Assembly: GCA_031761875.1 (NCBI GenBank)
Contig: CP134492.1
Location: 4,278,001 to 4,342,000, forward strand
Reading direction: 5' to 3'
Length of the DNA: 64,000 bases
DNA from: Bacillaceae bacterium IKA-2
GTDB lineage: Bacteria > Bacillota > Bacilli > Bacillales > Anaerobacillaceae
The notes below the pieces were generated by a model, which searched no databases, had not been told where the DNA came from, and saw nothing but the letters and a program-made list of their open reading frames with translations. Positions 36,228-45,371 of this stretch are shown here, piece after piece (within the stretch, counting starts at the first letter, position 1; the number at the start of each line of letters is the position of its first letter). Both the position numbers and the translations under genes were made by a program.

Positions 36228-37478
36228 TTAATCCAACAATTCTGCATCTTCAATAGTTTTGGCATATGGAATGCTTATTCCATTACGCACTACAAATATA
36301 TCTGTGGCACTATCCACCTGATTTAAATATCGCTTTACAATTACATCACAGTATTTAGTATCAAGTTCTGAGGTGTAGCAGGTTCTTCCTGTCTGCTCGC
36401 ACGCTATTAATGTTGAACCGCTTCCTCCAAATGGATCAAGTACTACATCACCCTCTTTACTAGAGTTGGCAATAAAGTATCCGCAAAGTCCTACCGGCTT
36501 CATAGTTGGATGCTCACCATTTCTATGTGGCTTATCAAACTTCACTATAGTTGTTTGTTTTCTATCAGCGTACCATTTATGGCTTGAGCCATCCTTCCAA
36601 CCATAAAGGATTGGTTCATGCTGCCATTGGTAATCCTGCCTACCCATAACCATTGAACTTTTCACCCACACCAGGCATTGCCTTAGTTGATAACCTGCAA
36701 GTTTGAAAGCATTTCTAAAGTTGTAACCCTCGCTATCAGCGTGGAAAACATAAATTGCAGCGCCCTTTTTAGAATGCTCATACATTCTTGTAAAGGCATC
36801 TGTTAGAAACTGTAGAAACTGGGTATCCTTCATTTTGTCATTTTGGATTTTTAGTTTTTCCTTTGTCGCTCCCTCGTAGTCCACGTTATATGGAGGATCG
36901 GTGAGAACTAGATCTGCTTCAAGTCCATTCATAAGTGTATCAATATCCTCGGTTGCTGTGCTATCTCCACAAATAAGACGGTGCTTTCCAAGAAGCCAAA
37001 CATCACCCAGCTTGGTAATTGGGGTTTCAATTTCTGCCAGAGCTTCGTCCGGGTCAAAATCATCCTCTTTGGTATCAGGTTCACCAAACAATTCATTGAG
37101 TTCTGCAATATCAAAGCCTGTGAGAGAAACATCAAATCCGCTTGTATCAAGATCCTTAAGTAAATCTGTAAGAAGTGGCACATCCCAGTCACCGCTTACT
37201 TTATTAAGCGCAATATTTAAAGCCTTTTCCTTATCCTCATTCATCTCAACCACCACGCAGTCAATTTCCTTTGCCCCAAGCTGAACAAGAACCTTTGCTC
37301 TTTGATGACCGCCTACAATGTTTCCGGTCTGCTTATTCCAGATGACAGGCTCCACATAACCAAATTCCTCAATGGAGCGTTTCAACTTTTCGTATTCCGC
37401 ATCTCCCGGCTTAAGGTTCTTTCTCGGGTTATACTTTGCATGGTTTATTTTATCTATAGCTATTTTTTGAATATCCAT
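36228..37478 (-). CDS. ParB-like/DNA methyltransferase fusion (adenine- or cytosine-N4-specific)
   Basis: This 416-aa protein has an N-terminal ParB/Srx-like domain (INHAKYNPRKNLKPGD, VGGHQRAKVLVQLGAKEID; residues 1-100). A DNA amino-methyltransferase follows with catalytic DPPYNVDYEG (about 193) and SAM-binding DPFGGSGSTLIACEQTG (about 345). The motif IV-before-motif I order marks the beta class. No partner endonuclease is adjacent, so it is an orphan, probably modifying phage DNA against host restriction or controlling packaging. The ATG at 37478 follows AGGGGTGG and the terS stop. Confidence 0.9.
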   Translation of the reverse strand: MDIQKIAIDKINHAKYNPRKNLKPGDAEYEKLKRSIEEFGYVEPVIWNKQTGNIVGGHQRAKVLVQLGAKEIDCVVVEMNEDKEKALNIALNKVSGDWDVPLLTDLLKDLDTSGFDVSLTGFDIAELNELFGEPDTKEDDFDPDEALAEIETPITKLGDVWLLGKHRLICGDSTATEDIDTLMNGLEADLVLTDPPYNVDYEGATKEKLKIQNDKMKDTQFLQFLTDAFTRMYEHSKKGAAIYVFHADSEGYNFRNAFKLAGYQLRQCLVWVKSSMVMGRQDYQWQHEPILYGWKDGSSHKWYADRKQTTIVKFDKPHRNGEHPTMKPVGLCGYFIANSSKEGDVVLDPFGGSGSTLIACEQTGRTCYTSELDTKYCDVIVKRYLNQVDSATDIFVVRNGISIPYAKTIEDAELLD

Positions 37479-37479
37479 C

Positions 37480-38016
37480 TTATCCACCCCTTCTGCTACT
37501 TAACAGCTTTTCCATAATGTCATCGTGCGGTGTTCCATTTTGCCTAAACTCTGTGGAGCAGTTAATTTTTACAACTTCATAAATTTTACTCCATGCTACA
37601 TCGGACTGCCTTAAATAGGTCATTGCCATTTGAACATAAGGTGACTGCATAGGCTGCCCAGTTGTTGGGTGTTTCGCTAAAAGTCCTAGTCTTGCATTAA
37701 CCTGCTCGCACTCAAACCATCTCGCTTTGCAAAGGGAATATTCCTCTATATAGTCAGTTGGAATTAAATTTAAGCACCCCGTCTTACTAAGCCAATCAAC
37801 TGTTTTTGAAAATATATCTATTCCAGTTGGCCACTTTTCAGTTGCCTTTGTAGCTTCAATTAAAAATTCTGGTGGCTGTGGTAACTCTGCTATTTCAGTA
37901 TTTTTGAATTCAACCACCTTAAGTGTTCGTTTCCCCGGGTTACCTTCCATAATTTTATCTACCAGTGGCTTTGTAGGTCTGCCACCACTTCCTGGTTTTG
38001 GGCCACGTTTTCCCAT
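37480..38016 (-). CDS. terS: Terminase small subunit (P27 family)
   Basis: This 178-aa protein begins MGKRGPKPGSGGRPTKPL, typical of P27-family small terminases, followed by a helical DNA-binding region and CSTEFRQNGTPHDD near the end. It recognises the packaging site. The start has AAAGGAGGTG upstream. It is separated from terL by the methylase and two further genes. Confidence 0.92.
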   Translation of the reverse strand: MGKRGPKPGSGGRPTKPLVDKIMEGNPGKRTLKVVEFKNTEIAELPQPPEFLIEATKATEKWPTGIDIFSKTVDWLSKTGCLNLIPTDYIEEYSLCKARWFECEQVNARLGLLAKHPTTGQPMQSPYVQMAMTYLRQSDVAWSKIYEVVKINCSTEFRQNGTPHDDIMEKLLSSRRGG

Positions 38017-38029
38017 ACAGTACACCTCC

Positions 38030-38150
38030 TTTCGGTAACATTTTTAGAGACAAATAAAAATAGAGGGTATATCCCCCTAAAACTTCTGCGACTTTTCACG
38101 CGAAGCTCCTACCCCGTTGCCGGGAACATATCTTGTGGAGATTTGACTCC
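38030..38150. other. Non-coding gap between HNH and terS, candidate cos region
   Basis: This is a locally GC-richer, gene-free stretch with ACGCG, CCCCGTTGCCGGGAAC and GGAGATTTGACTCC symmetries. In HK97-type phages with an HNH protein next to terS, the cohesive-end site commonly lies here. This is position-based inference. Confidence 0.35.
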
Positions 38151-38152
38151 CC

Positions 38153-38506
38153 CTACCCCCAACGTCCACCCTCATTTACTGTGATAATAGAGTGACAACT
38201 AGTGCATAAGGACATAAGGTTACTCTCATCATGTGTACCACCTTTAGATAGAGGCTTTATATGATGAACCTCTTGTGCTGGAGTTAGCTTGCCATCTTTC
38301 TTGCACTGTTCACAAAGAGGATGAGCATTAATATAACTGTCACGAATCCGTCTCCATTGTTTGCCGTAGCGTTTCCTTGTTGCTGGATCTCTTTGATACC
38401 GGTTATACTGTTTATCAATTAGCTTTTGATGCTCCTCGCAATACCTACCATCCACAAGTTCGGGACAGCTTGGATAGCTGCATGGTTTCTTGGGTTTCCT
38501 TGGCAT
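38153..38506 (-). CDS. HNH endonuclease
   Basis: This 117-aa protein has the HNH motif (QEVHHIKPLSKGGTHDESNL, then CTSCH) and paired zinc cysteines (CEQC and CTSC). N-terminal CSYPSCPELVDGRYCEEHQ supplies another zinc site. In phages with this gene order the HNH protein aids terminase in cos cleavage. Confidence 0.93.
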   Translation of the reverse strand: MPRKPKKPCSYPSCPELVDGRYCEEHQKLIDKQYNRYQRDPATRKRYGKQWRRIRDSYINAHPLCEQCKKDGKLTPAQEVHHIKPLSKGGTHDESNLMSLCTSCHSIITVNEGGRWG

Positions 38507-38533
38507 CCTAACTCACCTCTTATTTGGGTATAC

Positions 38534-38565
38534 AAAAAGCCCTCAAGCGTTTCGCCTAAGAGCCT
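38534..38565 (-). terminator. Terminator downstream of the RinA-like gene
   Basis: On the minus strand a G/C-rich stem (AGGCTCTTAGGCG with CGCTTGAGGGCT) is followed by TTTTTG. It separates the early/replication transcript from the HNH-terS late genes. Confidence 0.65.
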
Positions 38566-38589
38566 TCGAATTTTGTGTAAACTTCTATA

Positions 38590-38628
38590 ATATAATCTTA
38601 ACACATACCTTCCGAACATACCGAACAG
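38590..38628 (-). promoter_or_regulatory. Candidate late-gene promoter with GTTCGG repeats
   Basis: On the minus strand GTTCGGTAT and GTTCGGAAG (tandem, nine bases apart) precede a TTATATTATAG -10-like tract. It lies just after the RinA/ArpU-like regulator gene and before the HNH-terS genes, where an activated late promoter is expected. No protein-DNA evidence is available. Confidence 0.35.
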
Positions 38629-38630
38629 GT

Positions 38631-39026
38631 TTAATTATTTTTCAAGAATCTATTGTGGTGCATCCTAATACTATCCTCTGTGGCATAGGGACTAATGCTT
38701 GCAGCCACTTGATTCCAACTTAATCCGTTTACATATCTAAGACTTAATATCATACGTAGCTCAACATTCTCAACGCTTTCAATATACCGATTCAATCGGT
38801 TAAGCTCATAAAAGCAACGTTTAAGACTCAAGTCCAACAATCCTTTTAGATCTGCTATCTCAGCCGCATATTTACCAACCTTATCTGATATCCCTTGAAC
38901 CTTTGGCATTCCTGTTATATGTGAAGTGCAGGAGGTGGCTAATCCTTCGAGTTCATCAAGCCTTCGTTGTAGCTGCACAATTTCTCTATTCAAATAATAT
39001 AACTGTGAAAGCTCATGCTTAGTCAT
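38631..39026 (-). CDS. RinA/ArpU-like late transcription regulator (sigma-70 region 4-like)
   Basis: This 131-aa protein has a long coiled coil (residues 5-90) and a C-terminal helix-turn-helix (ILSLRYVNGLSWNQVAASI, then DSIRMHHNRFL). This matches small phage regulators that activate late genes. The ATG at 39026 has GGAGGGGGC upstream and overlaps the helicase stop. Its position at the end of the replication block, just before the packaging genes, supports a late-switch role. Confidence 0.75.
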   Translation of the reverse strand: MTKHELSQLYYLNREIVQLQRRLDELEGLATSCTSHITGMPKVQGISDKVGKYAAEIADLKGLLDLSLKRCFYELNRLNRYIESVENVELRMILSLRYVNGLSWNQVAASISPYATEDSIRMHHNRFLKNN

Positions 39027-40371
39027 CCTTGCCCCCTCCAATCCTTGCTCTAACTGCATCTATAAGTGCCCTTTGTCCTACTTCCTTTTTTGCAAGTGCT
39101 ATCATAACCTGTTCATCCATAGTTCCCTTACAAATAATATGATGAATAACTACGGTATCCTTTTGCCCCTGTCGCCATAGCCTTGCATTGGCTTGCTGAT
39201 ACAACTCCAAACTCCATGTCATACCAAACCATATGACCGTTGAACCTCCTGCTTGAAGATTCAGTCCATGGCCTGTTGATGCAGGATGTGCAATTGCAAT
39301 TTGAATTTCACCATTGTTCCATCTTGTAATATCATCGCTTGTTTTTAACTCAGTGGTCTCAAAGCGTTTCGATATTCTGTCCTTATCATGAATGTAGGAA
39401 TAAAATACTAACACAGGTTTACTGTTCGCCGCTTCAATTAGGTCCTCTAAGGCATCCAGCTTTTTAGTATGAATCTGCTTAACTTCCCTGAACTCATCAT
39501 ATACGGCACCGTTTGCCATTTGCAGTAGTTTATTTGAAAGAGCAGCAGCATTCACTGCATCGATATCTCCATCCTCAAAGGGTAGTAGCATTTCTCGTTC
39601 TAGCTGTTTGTAAAGTGCCATCTCTTTTTGATCCATAGATACTTCAACTATGTTTTCAATTCGATCTGGCATATGCAAGTAATCACAAGCCTTCATGCTG
39701 ACACAAATATCAGAGATCCTATCATAAATAGCCTGCTCAGAACCTTCTCTAAGCTTATAACTGAATATTACATCTCTGCTTCTTTTATCAGGTTCAAAGT
39801 AACTATTCCTGTAATTGCCGATGAACCTTCCAAGTCTTACTCCCATATCCAATAGATTAATCTGACTCCACAAATCAATAAGGCTGTTAGGAGCTGGTGT
39901 TCCTGTAAGTCCAACCACTCTCTTTGCCAAAGGTCTCACTTTACGAAGAGCTTTAAAGCGTTTAGCTGAATTTGACTTAAAGCTTGAAAGTTCATCAATA
40001 ATAATCATATCAAAATCCCATTTATAACTTTTAGTCAGCCACTCAACATTTTCACGATTGATTATGTAAATGTCAGCCTTACTAAAGAGTGCCTGCTTTC
40101 GTTCCTTTTCAGAGCCTAATACTTTAGAAATTCTAAGTCCTTTTAGATGATCCCACTTTTCGCACTCCTTGCTCCAGGTGTCCTGCGCCACTCTAAGAGG
40201 AGCAATTACTAAAACCTTTGCAACATCAAAATAATCAAACATAAGCTCATCTATTGCTGTAAGTGAAATTGCTGTTTTCCCAAGTCCCATATCGAGCATC
40301 AATCCACAGGCAGGGTGCTCAATGATAAACTCCTCAGCATATTTTTGGTATTCATGTGGCACATATTTCAT
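39019..40371 (-). CDS. SNF2-family phage helicase
   Basis: This 450-aa protein is of the DEAD/SNF2 type: Walker A GLMLDMGLGKTAIS, motif II IIDELSSFK, motif III VGLTGTPAPN, and C-terminal motif VI QANARLWRQGQKDTVV. It is a standard component of the Bacillota phage replication block with VRR-NUC and VirE-type primase. The start at 40371 has GGAGGTGTG upstream. It acts in phage DNA replication or recombination. Confidence 0.92.
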   Translation of the reverse strand: MKYVPHEYQKYAEEFIIEHPACGLMLDMGLGKTAISLTAIDELMFDYFDVAKVLVIAPLRVAQDTWSKECEKWDHLKGLRISKVLGSEKERKQALFSKADIYIINRENVEWLTKSYKWDFDMIIIDELSSFKSNSAKRFKALRKVRPLAKRVVGLTGTPAPNSLIDLWSQINLLDMGVRLGRFIGNYRNSYFEPDKRSRDVIFSYKLREGSEQAIYDRISDICVSMKACDYLHMPDRIENIVEVSMDQKEMALYKQLEREMLLPFEDGDIDAVNAAALSNKLLQMANGAVYDEFREVKQIHTKKLDALEDLIEAANSKPVLVFYSYIHDKDRISKRFETTELKTSDDITRWNNGEIQIAIAHPASTGHGLNLQAGGSTVIWFGMTWSLELYQQANARLWRQGQKDTVVIHHIICKGTMDEQVMIALAKKEVGQRALIDAVRARIGGGKDD

Positions 40372-40633
40372 CAAGCACACCTCCAATCATCTGAATGTCA
40401 TCTAGCTGATATACTAAAAACCCTAATTTCTCTAATTGCTTTTTTCTCTTTATTTGCAGTGGTCGCATTTTCTTTCCTGGAGCCTTTATCTCAACAAAAG
40501 CTATCACTCCACCTGGTATTAGAACCAATCGATCTGGAACGCCCGACATTCCAGGCGATACAAACTTTAATGCCATACCACCACGAGCCTTTACTTCACC
40601 GATTAGTACATTTTCAATATAGCTTTCTCTCAT
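40352..40633 (-). CDS. VRR-NUC domain nuclease
   Basis: This 93-aa protein is a bare VRR-NUC (PD-(D/E)XK) nuclease: PGMSGVPDRLVLIPGG, then VIAFVEIKAPGK with the catalytic D...ExK. It overlaps the SNF2 helicase gene, and the pair probably works on branched DNA during replication. Confidence 0.92.
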   Translation of the reverse strand: MRESYIENVLIGEVKARGGMALKFVSPGMSGVPDRLVLIPGGVIAFVEIKAPGKKMRPLQIKRKKQLEKLGFLVYQLDDIQMIGGVLDEICAT

Positions 40634-40639
40634 CGTCTG

Positions 40640-40893
40640 ACGCCCCCTTTAAACCAGTAATCAAGATAACAACATTTCCTTACGTGTGCGTATAACGTGT
40701 TACGTGTACATATGCACAGCCTTTTCTTTAATATTTAATACTCAATAGTAAATCTTGTTATCTTGTTTATTAAAACCTTGAAACCTTGATATATTGGTGT
40801 TTTTCGAGGTAATCCTGTTAATTGAACAAGCTGTTTCTTGACTACCGTTGTTTATTAAAATTTAGTAAACAAGCCACCTGCCAATCATCTTGT
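40640..40893. other. Repeat-rich intergenic region in the replication module
   Basis: This 250-bp AT-rich gap has no gene. It holds three ACGTGT copies (40682, 40695, 40702), tandem CTTG-containing units (CTTGTTATCTTGTTTATT and CCTTGAAACCTTGAT, 40755-40795), and AACAAGCTGTTTCTTG. Iterons beside the primase-helicase gene could mark a replication origin. Untested. Confidence 0.35.
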
Positions 40894-43260
40894 TTAGTTT
40901 ACCTCCCGAACATAGCCTCTTTGGTTTCCGTAAATAGGAAATTTGAAATTACCTTGCTTATTTCCAGCATACCTTTTCCAACCCTCGAGCTTTGCCATGA
41001 TTCCATTAAGCTCATAGGCATCAATCTTTTTTAGATTCACACCGTCCTTGCCAAAACACTCAGCCCATATTTCCATGGTGCAAACTCTTTCACGTCTTAT
41101 GGTTCCAGTAGGTACACTGCCACCAAATTCACTACCGTTTAAGAAGCTTCTTCTCTCATAAATGTCCATGCTCGCCCAGTTCTCAGGTAGTAATTTCTCT
41201 AGATAATCCCTCACTAAGCCTTCTCGATCATCGGATTCCATAGCATCCGCCTGCTGTGAAAAAGCCATCTGGGCATCTGCACCTTTTAGAAACAGCTCCT
41301 CACCAGCATGATATTTTACGATTGCCTCTGCCCATACCTGGTCAACCTCGGTCAGGTGCCATGCTTTTTTGCTGCTATCGCCACCAACCCTAATGGGCCA
41401 AAAGCGGCGATTACCTGTAATATCCCGAAGGAATCCACTCTCACAGTTGGTGCTCCCAACTATAATGCACTGCCTTGGATGGCTCTCCACTGTCATGCCA
41501 TAGCTTGGACGGTACTTGTCATCGGTACGAGAAATAAAAGATTTTACCGTTTCTACATCTACCTTTTTCAGTCCAGCAAGTTCACCCATCTCGAGGATTA
41601 TATTTCCCTGTAGCTTCTCGGGAGCAGTCTTATCTTTCATATCCGATAAAGTTAAACTATCTGAGAACCACTTACCTCCAAGCCTTGAAAAGAAGGTACT
41701 CTTTCCAATTCCCTGTGGTCCATTTAGCACTAAAATATGGTCAAACTTTATACCCGGCTCATATATCCTGGCAACAGCTGCACAAAGTGTTTTCCTCATA
41801 ATTGCTCTTGCATAAGTGTTATCCTCTGCACCTAAATAATCTATCAATAAGGTATCTAGGCGTTCTACCTGATCCCACCCTGATAATTCTGCAAAGTATT
41901 CCTTGATTGGATGATACGCACGTTCTGCAGCAACTGCTAGAAGTCCATCCTTAAACTTGCCTGGCGACCAAATATGGTAGATACCATCAATATAAGCCTT
42001 TGCCCCTGCTACATCAGAATCATTCCAACCGCTCTTTACTTGTTTCCAAGGTAGTTTGTTTTTTACATCAATGCAGTTACTGTGCTGATTGTAGGCAATT
42101 CCCTGTAGGTTTGGATCATGCTTTAGAATTAAAATTATATTTGATAACGAATCCTTGATTTCACCACTCTTTAATAACTCAAGTCCAGTCTGCCAATCAT
42201 CTCCCATAGCTCCAAAATCGTCATTTGCTTGGGCTTGTCTCTCTGTAGCAAGCTGTAGTTTTACATTATCATCTGTTATTACAAACTCCTGCATCGCCTT
42301 GAAGGATGGTAGTTTCGTTGGGGTTATATCATCTTCAGTCTTGCCGTCAAGCTCACCAAACTTATGCAAGCGTACTAGGTCAAAGGCGTTGCATAGTTTG
42401 CCACACGCCGGATCTGTTGCATGATGAGAAAAGCTAAATTTATCATCGTATATGAGTACACCTGCAGTTGAATCCGCTGGAATGTAGTCATATCTTTCAG
42501 GCATTAGACTTGGCTTGTATTTGTCAGATATAAATTTATCGATAGCATCCTGTATCGAATAGGCTCTGCAAAATGCACCTATTACTCCACGCTTATCTAA
42601 GGGATCAGATTGCTTTGTTATTGCCTTTTTTACAATAGTTGTTTGCCTTGAAGATACTGGCCAGGAGGATGTATCCTTCCAATCCTTGTAGCTTGACAGA
42701 ATATTATCCGGCTCTAGAAACGCACCTTCTTGACTCTCAAATATAAACACACCATCACTTGAGGTAGATGCCCAATACATAAGCCTTGAGGGTTCATATG
42801 TTGTATCATCAAACTGCTCAATTCCTATGCTCTCGGCTACTTTTCTACCTATAGCGGTATATTCATCCGCAGTAACTATTCTTGCAAGAGGGATGATAAG
42901 CCTCAGCCTTGGCTTTTCCTCAGTGTATTTGTGAGTGGAGTAAATACAGCAGGTGAAGTCATAAAAGAGTGTGATTTGTTCCCATATATCAGCTGATGCA
43001 TAATCCATATCAAGGGTAAGCATTGAGCGGTGGTCCACATATCCCGTTTTACGCTTACCTTCTTTTAGTCTACCTCCAACGAATCCTCCTACATCCTTAA
43101 CCTCATCTTGCTTTGCCTTTGGTAGCTTTTTATACTCCTCCATGCTTTCAGAGGTGCGAATCGTCGTTTTAACTCTTCCTAAAAACTCCGCCCAGGTAAC
43201 TTCTTTGTTTTTCCATATCTTATCTCTACGGCTGTTCGCCGTTGCAATTGTAAACTTCAA
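40894..43260 (-). CDS. VirE-type phage primase-helicase
   Basis: This 788-aa protein has an N-terminal primase-like region (YVDHRSMLTLDMDYASADIW, RLRLIIPLARIVTADEYTAI). A C-terminal virulence-associated E ATPase domain has Walker A LNGPQGIGKSTFF and IGSTNCESGFLRDITGNRRF. The start is taken as TTG at 43260, because GAGGAGGTGG precedes it and the encoded KFTIATANSRRDKIW is the typical N-terminus; the longer frame begins inside the previous gene. It primes and unwinds phage DNA. Confidence 0.92.
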   Translation of the reverse strand: MKFTIATANSRRDKIWKNKEVTWAEFLGRVKTTIRTSESMEEYKKLPKAKQDEVKDVGGFVGGRLKEGKRKTGYVDHRSMLTLDMDYASADIWEQITLFYDFTCCIYSTHKYTEEKPRLRLIIPLARIVTADEYTAIGRKVAESIGIEQFDDTTYEPSRLMYWASTSSDGVFIFESQEGAFLEPDNILSSYKDWKDTSSWPVSSRQTTIVKKAITKQSDPLDKRGVIGAFCRAYSIQDAIDKFISDKYKPSLMPERYDYIPADSTAGVLIYDDKFSFSHHATDPACGKLCNAFDLVRLHKFGELDGKTEDDITPTKLPSFKAMQEFVITDDNVKLQLATERQAQANDDFGAMGDDWQTGLELLKSGEIKDSLSNIILILKHDPNLQGIAYNQHSNCIDVKNKLPWKQVKSGWNDSDVAGAKAYIDGIYHIWSPGKFKDGLLAVAAERAYHPIKEYFAELSGWDQVERLDTLLIDYLGAEDNTYARAIMRKTLCAAVARIYEPGIKFDHILVLNGPQGIGKSTFFSRLGGKWFSDSLTLSDMKDKTAPEKLQGNIILEMGELAGLKKVDVETVKSFISRTDDKYRPSYGMTVESHPRQCIIVGSTNCESGFLRDITGNRRFWPIRVGGDSSKKAWHLTEVDQVWAEAIVKYHAGEELFLKGADAQMAFSQQADAMESDDREGLVRDYLEKLLPENWASMDIYERRSFLNGSEFGGSVPTGTIRRERVCTMEIWAECFGKDGVNLKKIDAYELNGIMAKLEGWKRYAGNKQGNFKFPIYGNQRGYVREVN

Positions 43261-43426
43261 AGTCCTCCACCTCCTCAGGTTCATATATTTCAACAATTGT
43301 CTTTTTATTGCACACATTACAGTAGCCGCACTTTATATTAGAGGTAGTAAACATCGGCTGTTTGAATTTCATTTCTATTTTTAGGTTGTTATAGCAACGC
43401 CCACAAAGGGTCATGCGTTTTTTCAT
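43226..43426 (-). CDS. Small zinc-ribbon protein of the replication module
   Basis: This 66-aa protein has two CxxC pairs (CGRCYNNL and CGYCNVC) and an acidic tail (EIYEPEEVEDFEV). AAAGGAG lies upstream of the ATG at 43426. Its end overlaps the start of the primase-helicase gene. Probably a zinc-binding accessory factor; function unknown. Confidence 0.7.
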   Translation of the reverse strand: MKKRMTLCGRCYNNLKIEMKFKQPMFTTSNIKCGYCNVCNKKTIVEIYEPEEVEDFEVYNCNGEQP

Positions 43427-43433
43427 AATGGGT

Positions 43434-45371
43434 TTACTCCTTTTTATAGTAATCACATATAAAGCCCTCTGCTCTAAGTGGTAACCCTTCTGCCCAAGAC
43501 GGTACTATTTCCATCAATTCACATACTGTTTCCAGTGAACCATAACCAATCGGTGCTTCCACAATTATTTCATCATGCACATGCATCACTATTTCATATC
43601 CCGTCTTAGCCACGTTTACCATAGCTTCAGCAAGCAGATCCCGAGCAGCAGCCTGTACTATATTTTCCACTAGCTTTGGACCATAGGTATCGATTCTGCT
43701 CCAGCGTTTGTTCTCACCAATACCTTCATAGGTGATTCCCTCTCGACCAAATTTATTAATTTCAATCCTTGGCTTGATATATGAAAGCTTGCGCCCAGAA
43801 GGAAGGGTAATAAAGAGGATGCCGCTTTTCATTTCAATATAGATTTTGCCAATGGTCTGCGGTATTTTATCCTTAACCGCCTTGATTGCCGCTCTATCAA
43901 TATCCCACCATAACTTTGTGATATTTGGATTAGCATTTCTCCAGGCAGTAACAAGTGGTTGCAGTTCACCTTCTTCAACACCCATCTCTAAGGCTCCCAT
44001 TGCTGTGAGTGCTCCAACTGATCCCCCATAACCTAGAGCTAGTTCTGAAATCTTACCCTTTTGTCTGAGCGGTGAGCCTTTGGTTATCTCATCTATTGGT
44101 ACTTTGAACATCTGACTTGCTGACGCTTCATAGATTTTTCCATGAGTTGCAAACACGTCCATTCTCCACTTTTCACCGGCTAACCATGCAATAACCCTGG
44201 CTTCAATGGCGCTAAAATCGGCTACCATAAATCTATGTTTCGGTTTAGGAATAAAGGCTGTACGGATAAGTTCAGATTGCAGATTTGGTACACTATCAAA
44301 AAATAGTTCCAGCTCATCAAAGCGGCCTTGCTTTAATAGATTCCTAGCAAGAGTTAAATCTATCTCATGGTTTTGTGGTAAATTTTGAACCTGTACGAGC
44401 CTTCCTGCCCACCTGCCAGTACGATTTGCCCCATAAAACTGGAGTAGCCCTCTCACCCGACCATCTGGGCAGACCGCTCGCTCCATTGCCTCATATTTCT
44501 TAATAGATGTTTTAGCAAGCTGTAATCTAAAATTTAGCAATCGTTCAACCTCACCATCAGATTCTTTAGCTAGGTCAGCGACCACTTTTTTAGAAAGACT
44601 TTCGACTTCAACACCATTCTCAAGTAGCCACTCCTTTAGCTGTGCCACCGAGTTTGGGTTATCAAGACCAGTGAGTTTCTGTGCCTGTTCAAAGGTTTTA
44701 TCCTTATTTAACTTGTCACAGGCAATGGCTTGTTCTACTAGGATTTTGTCAATTAATACACCCCTGTCATTTATTTTCTGATCAAGGATATAGAGCTCCT
44801 GCTCCTTTTTACTGATTGGATATTTTTCAATTTTTGCTCTTATGGCACGTTCTACCTCTACATCCCTAATACAGTAATCCTTAAAAGTCTGCCATTTCTC
44901 TGGTGCATGAACGGGTAGATTTCTTGCCCTATTACCATTTGTTTTTGTCTCTTTACACGGCATACTAAAATATTTGATTAAATCCTTACCTTCACGCATC
45001 TTTTGCTGTTCTAATCCCAAAACCTGCGCAACGCCATCAAGTGATAATGGAAGTCCAAGTATTGCTGCTTGAACCGCTGTGCATTGCCAGCCTACAGGAG
45101 ATATTTGTATCTTTAAGTACGATGACAGGCAAGTTCTCTCAAACTGTGCATTGAAAGCGGTCTTACTAACTAATTCATCTGATAAATCATCAAGTACACT
45201 ATTTGGAATCTTCTCTCCACTTGCAAGGTCAACTATTTGCACCTCATCCTCATCATAGGCATATGCAAAAAGAAGGATTTCAAAGTCAGGTGCGGAGGTA
45301 TACGAATATACCCCCGACTTAACTAAATCAACTCTACTATAAGTCTCAATATCTATTCCAAGCGTTCTCAT
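43434..45371 (-). CDS. Phage DNA polymerase (family A, with 3'-5' exonuclease)
   Basis: This 645-aa protein has the exonuclease motif LGIDIETYS (DxE) at the N-terminus. The polymerase motif A is ADFSAIEARVIAWLAGE (about 375) and motif C is MHVHDEIIVEAP (about 605). The O-helix region contains KGSPLRQKGKISELALGYGG. It shares a base with the upstream DUF2815 stop. It replicates the phage genome with the primase-helicase and ssDNA-binding protein encoded nearby. Confidence 0.95.
   Translation of the reverse strand: MRTLGIDIETYSRVDLVKSGVYSYTSAPDFEILLFAYAYDEDEVQIVDLASGEKIPNSVLDDLSDELVSKTAFNAQFERTCLSSYLKIQISPVGWQCTAVQAAILGLPLSLDGVAQVLGLEQQKMREGKDLIKYFSMPCKETKTNGNRARNLPVHAPEKWQTFKDYCIRDVEVERAIRAKIEKYPISKKEQELYILDQKINDRGVLIDKILVEQAIACDKLNKDKTFEQAQKLTGLDNPNSVAQLKEWLLENGVEVESLSKKVVADLAKESDGEVERLLNFRLQLAKTSIKKYEAMERAVCPDGRVRGLLQFYGANRTGRWAGRLVQVQNLPQNHEIDLTLARNLLKQGRFDELELFFDSVPNLQSELIRTAFIPKPKHRFMVADFSAIEARVIAWLAGEKWRMDVFATHGKIYEASASQMFKVPIDEITKGSPLRQKGKISELALGYGGSVGALTAMGALEMGVEEGELQPLVTAWRNANPNITKLWWDIDRAAIKAVKDKIPQTIGKIYIEMKSGILFITLPSGRKLSYIKPRIEINKFGREGITYEGIGENKRWSRIDTYGPKLVENIVQAAARDLLAEAMVNVAKTGYEIVMHVHDEIIVEAPIGYGSLETVCELMEIVPSWAEGLPLRAEGFICDYYKKE

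Noticed and set aside
38612-38627. Reading the twin CCGAACA units as a CRISPR-like repeat
   Set aside because: Only two short copies nine bases apart, no spacers and no cas genes anywhere in the window.
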